From NCBI GenBank assembly GCA_024699855.1, contig JAMPIQ010000002.1, positions 5,456,001-5,520,000 of the forward strand: a stretch of DNA of 64,000 bases. Direction: 5' to 3'. The DNA is from Aphelenchoides besseyi. Its lineage: Eukaryota > Nematoda > Chromadorea > Rhabditida > Aphelenchoididae. The notes beneath the pieces were generated by a model. It worked only from the letters and a program-made list of their open reading frames with translations. It was not told the DNA's origin and did no database searches. Shown piece by piece: positions 1-10,199 of this stretch; within the stretch, counting starts at the first letter, position 1; every line of letters begins with the position of its first letter. Position numbers and translations under genes: made by a program.

Positions 1-1
1 C

Positions 2-79
2 AACAACAAAGGCAAGATCAAGAGTTTCAGTGACTTTTCGATAACAAAGGACGGTTTGAAATACCCAAGAAGGAATTAA
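2..79 (+). CDS. C-terminal fragment of an unknown gene entering from the left edge
   Basis: An open frame runs from the window edge to a TAA at about 77-79 and reads as a charged tail (starts NNKGKIKSF, ends KYPRRN). It could be the last exon of a + strand gene converging on the myosin-tail gene. With only about 25 codons and no recognised motif, chance cannot be excluded. Confidence 0.2.
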   Translation, partial: NNKGKIKSFSDFSITKDGLKYPRRN

Positions 80-119
80 CCGGAATAACAAAATGCAATT
101 CTATGAGCATAATAAAGCT

Positions 120-1893
120 TTAAATGTTCAGATCAATCGAATAATTGAGTCTAAACCTAATACTGATGGAACCGTTAAATCCTCTAACACGAAATCCGAA
201 TAAACGAAAGGTTGAGAATTGAATTTGGTTAAATAGGTTCCTGGCATTATTGCAGAGTCCTAAATTGCAAGGCATTATACTCATAACCAGTTGATTCGAA
301 CGTACTAAACTCTGAGAACTGTTATTGACCTCCGCTAATGCCGCTCGTTCACTTAATCTGTCCTTCAACTTGTTGACAAATTCACTGGAAATCTCCTCCT
401 CTTCGAAGTTTGGAGGAGGAGTGTAATGCTTTAAAATGGCCACCACTTGTTTAGCTGTTAATTTGCTGGTCAAATCGCCTGATAACGCGTCCAAATTGGA
501 TTCGTCTTTTCGAGATTGCATCAAGTGGGATGCTTGAATCAACGGCTCCAACGCTTCCGAGCAAAACCCCAATTCGTGTTTGTTGAACCAGTTCTCAATC
601 TCAGTCACGTTGTGTTTGATTTGGATGGCTTTTTCGAAATTACAAAGATCATTGCGGAAAACAAGTCTATTCATTGCCAACGCACAAATCCATTGTGAAA
701 TTTGTCGAAAAACTTGCGAAAAAACCACGTAATCGGCACCGAAGTTTCTTAATTTGGTATGTACAACATTTAACTACAAATCAAATTATTGTAATAGAAA
801 AGCTAACTTACAAACTCTTTCATGTCGTCTAAACTTTGCACTACAGACTCTTTCGATGATTCACGTGTTAGATTTCGACTTTTTGGATCATCAGTTACTT
901 TCTTTGCTTCCAACTGAGGAGCATCTGATTCGTGTTGGAGAATGGCGGCGGCTAAAAATGAATGTTATTTTGTCAACCGAATGAAACTCAACAAATCTTC
1001 GGTGTCAAAAGCGGTTCTATTACACGTTTCATCAGTGATTGAAAGAAGTCTTCGACTCGCAGTTTAAGTTGATTTCGAATCGGTTCAAAGTTGAAATTTT
1101 TTAAACGCCACGAATTCTGCTTCTCCGTGTTCATGAAGTGCCACCCTTCTTCTTCGAATTTACCATCGTACTGAGAAAACAAATTCAATAGTCGATACAG
1201 GTATACGAGCCACATGCTTAAAGTATCCATATCGCGTGAATTTGCGGCAATTTCTTTGAGAAAAGTGTGAATAGAGTTGAACAGTTCGGTGATGAGTGAG
1301 TCGTCTTGAACATGATCACCAAATCGGAAGGCACCGAAGATAATGAAAGCCGGCTGACAGTGAGAAAGCTGTCGAGCAATTCGCGGTTTCAAATCTAAAT
1401 CAGCATAAATCCGAATCAAATGAATAGACCTCTTACCTTTGACCATCAGTCGAGCAAATTCGGGGATGTTCAGAACTTCGATTAAACCTAACTGTCCAGA
1501 CAAAAACGATCCGTTGCCTTCGTCGCTGTGAACATCCGATGACGAAAGTGAATAGGCACGTAGCGATGCTCGTGAAACATTGGATTGTCGTTTCAAAGAC
1601 ACTTGCGATAACTAAACGAAAACGAATTCAATACAAATTATTCGATAAACCTTCTGCTCGAGATTTTCACTCGTTCGAATCTCATCGTTGGAATTCGACG
1701 ACTCGGAAGGAAAATCGTTTGTCTGAAATATTTTTAATTACGAACATTACTCTTCTTTTTTGTTGACCTCAAATGTCAATTGGTAAAAGTCGGATGAGGG
1801 TTTGGTTGTTGCAGAAAAGGTTGTCGAATTGGTTGTGCTGGATGAGAAGTCAACACCTCCATTACTCAACTCGAAATCTAAGTCATCAATCAT
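120..1893 (-). CDS. Class V myosin cargo-binding tail (DIL domain), no motor domain seen
   Basis: The tail of myosin V binds cargo adaptors at the globular tail (dilute) domain. I read exons at about 1893-1755, 1725-1650, 1615-988 (with a 42 bp intron near 1396-1437), 960-812 and 748-120. The DIL signature is clear: LKPRIARQLSHCQPAFIIFG, then DTLSMWLVYLYRLLNLFSQY, then FRQISQWICALAMNRLVFRN, DLCNFEKAIQIKHNVTEIEN and a final LEPLIQA. This matches the order and spacing of the myosin V globular tail, rather than the DIL region of afadin. The proposed start (MIDDLDFEL) opens a Ser/Thr/Asn-rich leader with no coiled coil or motor. Upstream, from 1.9 to 2.8 kb, no head, IQ motifs or coiled coil are visible, and an unrelated + strand gene follows. 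An acceptor-like TTTCAG just 5' of the start leaves open a further upstream exon. It is either a stand-alone tail protein or a short isoform/fragment. Confidence 0.75.
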
Positions 1894-2828
1894 CTCTTCG
1901 AAAACATTAGAAAACAAAACTGAAATTCGAACTTTACGTCATGAATGGTCAGAAAAAGAAGCGCATTATCGAGCTGACGTGAAAGTAAAAAGCGACACCC
2001 CCGTTCAAAACAAAAGTCTTTCTGGAAGCGCACAAAGCGACGACCGGAGGCAAGTCGGGTTTCTGCTCAACACACTCCAAATACGAGAATCGAGATCCTT
2101 TTCGCTAACACGGGACGCAAAACTCCGAACGCCTCGTGGTTCTCAGCGCAATTTAGAGAAGAAGGTCGTCCGTTGAGTCATTCAATCAGCGTATAAACAT
2201 CATTCAACGTTGGTAATTAAAACTTGAAAATGTGAATAAACGACTTGACATTCAATTGCACGTGTTTCGACGAACGAAAGAAGACACAATGGTCATCAAT
2301 CTCAAAAGCAAACATTGGAATCACGCGTCGATTTCGGTCCCTTTAAATTGGTTTAACAAAATATACAGCAACCACGCTCTTTCTATCTAATTGCCACTGA
2401 AAAAAACCGATGAGCACACCAAATGACCATCGCTTCGTATAGTCGTCAAGGAAACGACTGACGACGTGAACACAGAAGTAAACAAATTTACTCCTAGTAA
2501 CTAATGCAAAAACAATAAACGTTCGATTCATGTAAATTCAGTAAGATACCAAAAGTTTGAAGCCATAAACTGCACGATGTCTTCCAATCTCTTGATCATA
2601 GTTGTGTTGTCAAACTTTGTTTTCAGTTGTTCAATGTCGATTGTTGACAACACAGATTTCCGGTACATTCAACACGCAATAACACAGTCAAGAATTTGAA
2701 CAAATCACTTCCTTCCGTTAGTTTTCATGCTCAGATTAGTTAACGGAGAATGTTGTTCATTTAGATGAATGAAATTTCTTTATCGCCTGATTAATCGCTT
2801 GTATATTCGTTGAAAACTTATCGGTTTA

Positions 2829-3137
2829 ATGACGATTTTCGCATTTTGCTGGAATTTGTACTTTGACAGCGTATTTAGTTTTAGTACACGGAAGTCAGTA
2901 AAAGGATCGAGTCTCTGGAGCTAACAATCATTGACTCTTTTCTTCAAGCAGACTGCTAATTACGAAGTGGTCCGTCCCGACATACCCCTTGATACTACCT
3001 GTGTAGTAATGGTAAGGCATCTCGACTTTCCTCTCAATTTCAATGTGAATCCGAATGCCGTTGCTAAGGATTAACCCATTTTTATTGTTTATTTAAAGTA
3101 TCTGCCAAGAACGGACCATTACCTGTCCATCTGTTAG
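2829..3137 (+). CDS. Possible three-exon small protein, unknown
   Basis: Three phase-compatible exons (about 2829-2897, 2953-3010, 3099-3137) separated by GT-AG introns give a peptide of about 55 residues starting MTIFAFCWNLYF and ending LPRTDHYLSIC. The middle part reads TANYEVVRPDIPLDTTCVVM. The N-terminus is hydrophobic but too short to be a convincing signal peptide. I recognise no family. It ends about 230 bp before the COSMC-like gene on the same strand. It is supported only by splice-phase consistency. Confidence 0.25.
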
Positions 3138-3370
3138 AACGAGTGTCATGTTCTTTTCGGGTATTCTCGGGCACTTCGAAAGCCTTTCTCATCGTTCCGA
3201 ATGTCTGCACTCGGCAAACGTGGCGTATTCGCATCAAATTGTTTTACCTTTACGTCAAAGATTTCAGTTGATGTCATTGTCAAAAGCACGGATTATGATT
3301 CAGTAACTTCCTTTAGTTCGCTTATGAGCTTAAATCGCAATGACACTTATGGCTAGCAGTAAGAGCACAA

Positions 3371-4639
3371 ATGCGACAGGTAGTTTTTAATCGTATATTC
3401 GTTGACAGTTCAAGTTTGAAGGATACGAAAATCATTACATTAATCAACGCGATTTTCCTCTTTCCATTAAGACCTGCATTCAATGCGTGCTCTTCATTTT
3501 CGCCTTACTCATGATCGGTTATTACGTTCAGCAAAGCCATCCTTTACAAATAACTTCGAGACACAAATTCACCGAGTGAGTTTATTTTGGGCCACAAAGT
3601 TGATGATCATTTTCAGTTTTATCAACTCATTACCTGACGTTATTGTTTCGCAGTCGGCTCGAACGGTCAACAATAGGGAATTGTTTTGTTGGGTTGATGT
3701 CGAAGAATCTGTGCTTTCTAACGAGAATTATGTACGTCATTCGTTTGATTTCTAATAATCTCAAATTTAGAGTGCGATTATTGCTGTTCATCAAACATGG
3801 CTCAAGGATGCCCAAGGGCAATTTTTTGTGCAAACCGCTACATCGCGATTACGCAAACTGGCCTATCGGACGGTGTATAGAAATTTCGACCAAATTGAAA
3901 AAAATAAATTTTGGCGTTTATTCTATGGCTTTTCGTATGCATCTAAAGCTGTTGGTGACTTCCATTGGTATTTGAAAGTATGATGTTTAGAGAAATTTCA
4001 ATCTCAAACTCCAATTTAGGCGCAATTGGAAACTTTTGTTTTTATACCCAATGTTTTGAACAGATTGCGTAGACTTAAGCACGACAAACCGTACGTCATA
4101 TTCAGCAAAGGCACAGTAAGCAAACTGCAGTTTATGGAAACAAATACCTTTTCAGACCAATGCAACATCTGATGTCGTTATTTTAAGTAGAGGAGCGGTT
4201 CGTCTCTTGCACTTAGACGACCAAAGATGTTTGTATCATGAGAATGCAATAGAAGGATTCAAAAGGTAAGACCGAATGTCCGCTTCCGTTCCGGATTTCG
4301 TTTCATTCAAAAGAGCAAAAGACTAACCGCATTTATAGACAATTTCACTTTTCATGTTTCAGATGTTTTACGAATCTTGGTGCGGAGGTTTTCGATGAGC
4401 ACCGTTTACGTCTTCATGTCATGGATGGTCGTTGGCTAGACGCATTGTCTGACGTAAACGAAGCAATTAATCTAATGCTCAATTGACGTTCATATTTTCA
4501 GAACGAACCATCCATCTCCTATAACCTATTCGCCTTAACGAATCTCCGTCCACGTGAAATGTTCCTCGCAAAAACTCTCACAACCCAAAGGTCAATCGAG
4601 AAACCATCGTCCATTACATCAAATATGCAAACAACGTGA
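3371..4639 (+). CDS. C1GALT1/COSMC-like type II membrane protein (GT31 fold, DxD motif lost)
   Basis: The family makes core 1 O-glycan (C1GALT1) or acts as its ER chaperone (COSMC). Seven or eight short exons can be followed. A membrane anchor (CVLFIFALLMIGYYV) sits near the N-terminus. The core has RELFCWVDV, the GT31-type segment HQTWLKDAQGQFFVQTA, then FWRLFYGFSYASKAVGDFHW, which aligns with the C1GALT1 region just before its Asp-Asp-Asp metal site. Here the site reads WYLKAQLETFVFIP, so the Asp triad of the transferase is absent, as in COSMC. Later parts, CFTNLGAEVFDEHR and PSISYNLFALTNLRPREMF, match the COSMC/C1GALT1 C-terminal block. The start is uncertain: an ATG at 3371 with a 29 bp intron is in phase, but that intron is short for this genome. 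An alternative is a divergent, inactive transferase paralogue. Confidence 0.65.
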
Positions 4640-4875
4640 GTACGATAACCGTCAACACAATCGGGTCGAGTGTATTTCAAGCTGTTAATATTTTGCCAAA
4701 TATGTTTACAATTTTTATTAATTAAATAGAAATAAACAACCATAATGGTTCTAATTATTTGGGAACAACATATTCGAACATCAAGACCTTTAAAAGGTTG
4801 TTCAATGTGGACTTTTAGGGATAACCGGGTTTAGTTAGGAACTCATGTGCAAAGTAGAATTAGTCGAAATAAACG

Positions 4876-7526
4876 TCACAGTTTTTGTGATTCTTTTTCT
4901 TTCGTCAACAAGTCGTCGACTTTCTTCGTTTTCTCATCAATCTTTTTCCATTCGTGCTCGACCATCATCCTCAACTCTTGTTCCCAACCCAAATGTTTGG
5001 CAAGTTCGTAGACTCCATCGTCCGCTGTGCCTTTCCAGAAAACATCGCTAAACCACAATTAGATTTGAATCAAAACAGTTGAATTGTGAACTATGAATCT
5101 TTTTGAAACTTTTCTGAGTAGTCGACCTTCTGTGAAGATTGAACGCACAGAAAGAAAAGAAAAAATGAGCAGAAAAAGCGCTCATTTCGCCAAAAACCAA
5201 AATTCCGGCACTTTCCAAGATCAAATTAAAAAAAGTTTTTGATTGCAAACAAAATGGTAAGAAATTTGCGGTCGGCCACAAAAAAGCCCATCCAAATCTG
5301 TTCAGAAACAGCTGAGGAATAAGCCTTTCAAAATCGGTAACATAGCTGGGACACCCCGTATAACTAACCGATCGTTATCCGGTTCGGCATAACAGAGCCC
5401 TTGATACCCTTTGGCCCGTTCGCGTTTACTGATTTTCCCAACTTCAGTTAAGTTGATCAAAAGACGCGGACAATTTTCGGCAACTTCATGCACCATTGAA
5501 GCGAACGGTTGCACAGTCAGAGAGGTGCCTATGTTACGGTATTATTGTCGAATCGGCATTTTTGTAAAAATGCCGGCAATTTTGTGAAATATGCCGGCAC
5601 ATTTGTCAAATTACGCATTTTTACATTAAATTCCCAGTTTTCAGTTTAAATTACTAGTAAACTAACATGGAAAGTGCACGAACATAATGTGGGATTTGTG
5701 AACGATGTTCGGGTCATATGGTCCAGTTTAAAAAGTTAGTCAACGATCGTGCTCTCCGTTTTTCCAAAATGGCACGCTAGAACGCTCGAAAGTTTTGAGC
5801 CCTCGTAAAGTCTTCCAGATAATGAACAAGAAAAAATGTGCAGCAGTGGCGCAATAAGTAAGCGATCTGCTTGCAAAAGCTCTTCTTTTGGTGGACGCGG
5901 GTTCGATCCTTTCGATTGTCGGGTGCGTTCTCATGCCTTGTATCCAGAAATCAGAAGAAAAAAGAGTGAACGGTAGGTGACTGCAAGTGGTTCAATCGGC
6001 TTTTTTCGCAATTTTTGGAGTCGCTTAATAGATCCAATGCGAGCACTTGAAATCACGATCGAAAAATTTGAACTCGTAACCCGCAAAAGAAGAGAGCTTC
6101 TGCAGGTAGACTGATTACCCACTCGGCCACCACAGCACACTTTCTATGACTCAATTTCTGAAAGTGAATCGTAATGAAATTAGCTCGAACTTCGAAGCGT
6201 TCTAGCGTGCCATTTTGGAAAAACGGAGAGCACGATCGTTGACTAACTTTTTAAACTGGACCATATGACCCGAACATCGTTCACAAATCCCACATTATGT
6301 TCGTGCACTTTCCATGTTAGTTTACTAGTAATTTAAACTGAAAACTGGGAATTTAATGTAAAAATGCGTAATTTGACAAATGTGCCGGCATATTTCACAA
6401 AACTGCCGGCATTTTTACAAAAATGCCGATTTGTCAAAATGCCGGCTCACCTATGACAATAAGTATATCACAGTGAGGGAAGTCCTAAAGAGCGAATGAA
6501 CAATCAAAAACCGAATAGTTGCACTCACGTTAACAGCCGTGGTGAAGAACTGGGCCGGCAATTGCTCTCCGAAAAACGTGATATTTGGTTTAATTAGACC
6601 ACCGCAATTGCATTTAGGAACAACAATTTCGCTTTGACGCAAAAAATCTAAGACTTTAATGAAAACCAAAAGACCATAATCGCTTACCATTCATCCATTC
6701 GTAAGAGTAACTTTTTTTACATTTCAAGCATGTACTTTTTTGGTGAGAACCGTGGGCAGTAATGATTTTCGATGGTGATATTCCGGCCAAATACTCCAAT
6801 GAATCGATGTTCTGAGTGTATACACGACGCAGATAACCTTTGCTTTCGACCAATCTCATGAAGTAATGACAAGGAGTAGGCTAAATGCAAAAATAAAGAT
6901 TGAGCAAAAGATCCACTTATGATACTTTTATTTTCTCATCGAACAACTCACGAGCCAACAAAAAGAACGGTTCGGGTCTACGTTGAAAGTAATCGAGTTC
7001 GAATATTGAAGTCGCATGAGGAAGTTCGTATTTTTGTAGATTATCGTACAGTCCTTTCCCCGGGGAACGAAACTAAACATAACGATGTCAATTCGTTGAA
7101 TGTAAAACCATCTTACATCAGGAATACCGGCTGATGTTGAGATCCCCGCGCCAACGGCAAACAAAATGTTACGTGGTTGTTTGGTTTTGATGTAATTCGC
7201 TACGCCTTCTAAATCCAATGACTCAAGCTTTGGTTTTACATGAGGCTCATCTAAATCAATCGTCTGAAATGTTTCTTAGTATTCCGATTACCTGTGAGTT
7301 GACTGAGAGCGTTTTCGAAACTATGAACAAATCGAGAATACAAATTCGGCAACTTGTTGCTTGAGCTCATATTTCCACTGTCTGTTGGCGACTTGTCCTT
7401 CTTTTTCGACGACTTATCTTTCGATTTCTCCTTTTTCAAAGACTCATGATCCGCAGACGATTCGGGTTTGGAAACATTGGAAGAGTCGGAGATCAACTCG
7501 TTTTTTAGATCGTCCTTCTCGGCCAT
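4876..7526 (-). CDS. SIRT2-like NAD-dependent protein deacylase
   Basis: Class I sirtuins remove acyl groups from protein lysines using NAD. After a Ser/Lys/Asp-rich N-terminus (about 7526-7295) come the family blocks in order: [30 protein letters not shown] (NAD site), [32 protein letters not shown], the [12 protein letters not shown] block, the catalytic ITAHGSH, zinc ligands CLKC and [23 protein letters not shown], then [22 protein letters not shown], and the C-terminal [18 protein letters not shown]. The order and the C-terminus fit SIRT2 best. The second zinc pair is spaced C-x-C, where C-x2-C is usual. One intron (about 5536-6450) is occupied by a long foldback element. The first intron is unresolved: the in-phase join would need an intron of only 17 bp, or 30 bp with a weak GTCAAC donor. 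It is divergent from the PLD gene, with about 560 bp between start codons. Confidence 0.92.
5843..5930 (+). repeat. tRNA-derived (SINE-head-like) sequence in the foldback element
   Basis: A box A-like stretch (GTGGCGCAATAAG) is followed about 50 bp later by a clear box B (GGGTTCGATCC). The stretch between, with AGCTCTTCTTTTG, resembles the opposite-strand copy at 6068-6140. No convincing acceptor or anticodon stem can be drawn, so it is a tRNA relic, not a functional tRNA gene. Confidence 0.5.
6068..6140 (-). repeat. Second tRNA-derived sequence, inverted relative to the first
   Basis: On the minus strand a box A-like GTGGCCGAGTGGGTAA precedes AGAAGCTCTCTTCTTTTGC and a box B-like GGGTTACGAGTTC. 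GTGGCCGAGTGG is the type of D-arm found in class II (Leu/Ser) tRNAs. It pairs with the + strand relic at 5843-5930, so the palindrome continues in diverged form into the element's core. Confidence 0.5.
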
Positions 7527-8082
7527 CGTAGAAAACAGAAATTGCGAACAACAAAAATAATTTTGACATGTTATTGGACATCTTTTTCTCGTGAGCTGTC
7601 AACTGTCTCTATGATTGGCAGCAGAATGAACACGTGCTTTAGGAATTGGGTTGTTTTGTCTACTGAACAACCTAAACACATTAAGCATCTAATAACAAGG
7701 TCAAAATTTCACGCAACACATCAAATTCTTGAAGCCTGTAATTAGTTGTCTGATACATTTCGTTCGTGCAGACGCCATTAATTGGTGACATTTCAATGGC
7801 AAATGTTTTGTCTGAGTTTCATTGAGCACAAATCGATCACAAATACTACAGGGTTTATATTCGGATTAATGAGAATACTACAAAAACTGTTAAAATCAAG
7901 CGTTGTTATCAACTCAAGTAGCAAAAGTAGTTATTGATTCCTTGTGCTAACAGTGAGCACGAGAATGCGAACGATTTGTTTGAGCAAACTTCTAATCACT
8001 ATGCCGCAGCGAAGAAACTAGTGTTCTCATCGTTGCATAAATTGCAATCAACTCTGGCTAAAACAGTATTTTCGAAAACAAA

Positions 8083-10023
8083 TGGCTAAATCAGTAAACT
8101 CTTTTCTGCCGGTTTTTATCGCGATTGTCGTTGCCACCTTATTGTCTTCGGGAATCTGGTTGACTGTAAGTTCACTCTGCTTAATTAAACCGTTCTTTTT
8201 GGGCGTATTTTGTTGCTGTGAAACCGAACAGTGGATGTAAGTTACCAGACAATCGTGCGAAGCCAATTGATCCCGGTCCAAGATGCGAAAGTGCATGCAA
8301 GTATGTTTGCGTAATTAGAAGTGTCATTAATTATTTGTAGTTACGAACTAGTGGAAACGATACCTATCGGGTTATATGACAATCAAGAGGTCATTCGATT
8401 TAATTCAACAGCTAATGCCTGGAAGAGATTGATGAATTTAGCCAAAAAGAACGTAGAAAGTATACGCTGCATTTAATGGAAGTTTCTTACTCTGTGCTTC
8501 AAATTTAGTCACGTCATACTACTGGAGTTTGTTGGCTAATGACACCGGTGATGGATTTGTTTGGGATGATAGCGCGCAGACGGGCGCTGACATTTACAAT
8601 CAGTTGATTGAATTGGGCAAAAAGAAAATTAAAATTGGAATCAATCAAGATGTTTCTTCGAACTTGTATGAAAGCAAGAGAATAGGATTCGTAAACATTC
8701 TCAATACACCACTTTAGGTGATCATTTGGCAAGTTTGGGATATGCAACGGTCCGTTCACTTGACTTTCGCAAATGGTTTGGCGGCGGTGTTCTTCATACA
8801 AAGTCGTGGTTAATTGACGATCGACATTTCTACGTAGGGTATGAAAACATCGATGTCATCAATTGATTTCTTGTTTTAGCTCTGCTAACCACGATTGGCG
8901 TAGTTTAACTCAAGTAACTCCAGAAAGTTGATTTACAAAAGCATTAATTCGATTGCAGGTGAAAGAGCTTGGCATTGCAGTTTATGATTGTCCGTGCTTA
9001 GCTGCCGATTTAAAAAAGATCTACGATGTTTACAAGTACATGGGTACTGGCGATCAAAAGCTTCCGGAAAAATGGTCTGATGATCTCGGAACTGCATATA
9101 ACAGCAAAACCCCGATGAACGTGCGATTGGGAGATGAAAACACTCTGATCTACTTAACGGTTAGAAATGTTGATACAAGTGAATTGAATTTTCGACATTT
9201 TCAAGTCTTCACCTCCTCCTTTTGTTCCGACAGGCAGAGAACACGACGGTGAAACGTTGGTTCGGGTTATCAATGAAGCAGAGAAGTTCGTGTACATCTC
9301 AGGTTAGAGAGCAATTTATGCAAGCAGAGTAATGTTAACATAAGTCATGGACTATGCTCCTACTACACTTTACCAGAAACCCAATTAGTATGTTAAGGTA
9401 TCAACGAGCCAAATTAACTGCAACAATTTAGCTACTGGCCGGTTATTGACGATGCAATTCGTCACGCAGCTTTTGATCGTCGTGTTCGTGTGCGTCTACT
9501 GATGAGTCGATGGGGATCGACGAGATCAGCATTGTTTTCCTATCTACATAGTTTACGATCACTTGACAGTCAACTTCCGTGTGATCGCTTAATGAACGAA
9601 ACAAGTACGTTTGCTCTTGTATTTGAAACAAAATTTAAATTTAGCTGGTCATTATTATTGCAAAGAAGGTACAAAGGGATCAATCGAAATCAAACTTTTC
9701 GAAGTGCCGCAATATAAAGTGGAGATACCATTTACACGCGTTAATCACGCCAAATATCTTGTGACTGAGAAAACGGTCGTAATCTGTAAGCTAATCGATT
9801 TTCATGCACTGGACAATGTTCGTTTTTATGTACATCAAATTGGAGTGCCGACTATTTCATTACTACTGGAGGCATCTCGGTCGTCATCCAATCACCGAGT
9901 TCTCAATCGGCTTCGAAGATCGTTGATGATGTACTCAAATTGCATACGCGAGATTGGGACTCTTCGTATTCAACTTCAATTGATGAGTTCACAGATTCCG
10001 GTGAGCGAAAGGATAAAACATAA
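8083..10023 (+). CDS. PLD3/PLD4-like phospholipase D family protein (5'-exonuclease type)
   Basis: PLD3/4 proteins are type II membrane proteins of the endolysosome; the mammalian ones are 5'-3' exonucleases. The N-terminus has a membrane segment (FLPVFIAIVVATLLSSGIW). Then come CNYELVETIPIGLYDN, TSYYWSLLANDTGDG, and the first HKD region HTKSWLIDDRHFYVGSANHD. A conserved middle follows (VKELGIAVYDCPCLAADL, PEKWSDDLGTAYNSKTPM), and then the second HKD start RVNHAKYLVTEK. After an intron the second HKD continues as TSNWSADYFITTGG to the C-terminus, which ends SGERKDKT before a TAA. The intron inside the second HKD (about 9786-9829) has a GTAAG donor but no AG at its end. The exon 1/exon 2 join near 8167-8230 is also unclear. 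AATAAA occurs at 10044. Confidence 0.88.
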
Positions 10024-10199
10024 AATGCAGTTTTTGTTTACTGAATAAAAACATTACAAATAAGTTGATGGTTGTATTGAAGTCTACATGTAGTTATTGA
10101 ATAGCATTGTATTCACTCGAAAAATGTGCAGAGCCGATGGGAAACGAGTCGGTTGTGTAGATTACGTTGTTGCGAGGTTTGCTGTTACTTGATTCTGAT

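Larger units (their letters stand above)
5550..6447. mobile_element. Foldback/MITE-like element with ~240 bp inverted arms
   Basis: The left arm (about 5553-5795) and right arm (about 6195-6440) are near-perfect reverse complements, including the run from the GCCGGCATTTTT-type subterminal repeats through TTACTAGTAA, GGTCCAGTTTAAAAAGTTAG and the block ending CGTTCTAGCG. The interior carries two tRNA-like heads in opposite orientation. No transposase is present, so it would be non-autonomous. It lies inside a sirtuin intron and fills it apart from about 5 bp at the donor side and about 25 bp at the acceptor side. Confidence 0.85.

Noticed and set aside
1802..2176. 124-codon + strand frame
   Set aside because: It overlaps the first exon of the myosin-tail gene on the other strand, has no motif, and its composition looks like antisense of Ser/Thr-rich coding and promoter sequence.
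7250..7320. A 17 bp intron in the sirtuin gene joining exon 1 to the LEGVANYI exon
   Set aside because: It is the simplest in-phase join, but 17 bp is far below the other introns here; a weaker GTCAAC donor giving 30 bp is also possible, so I left the border open.
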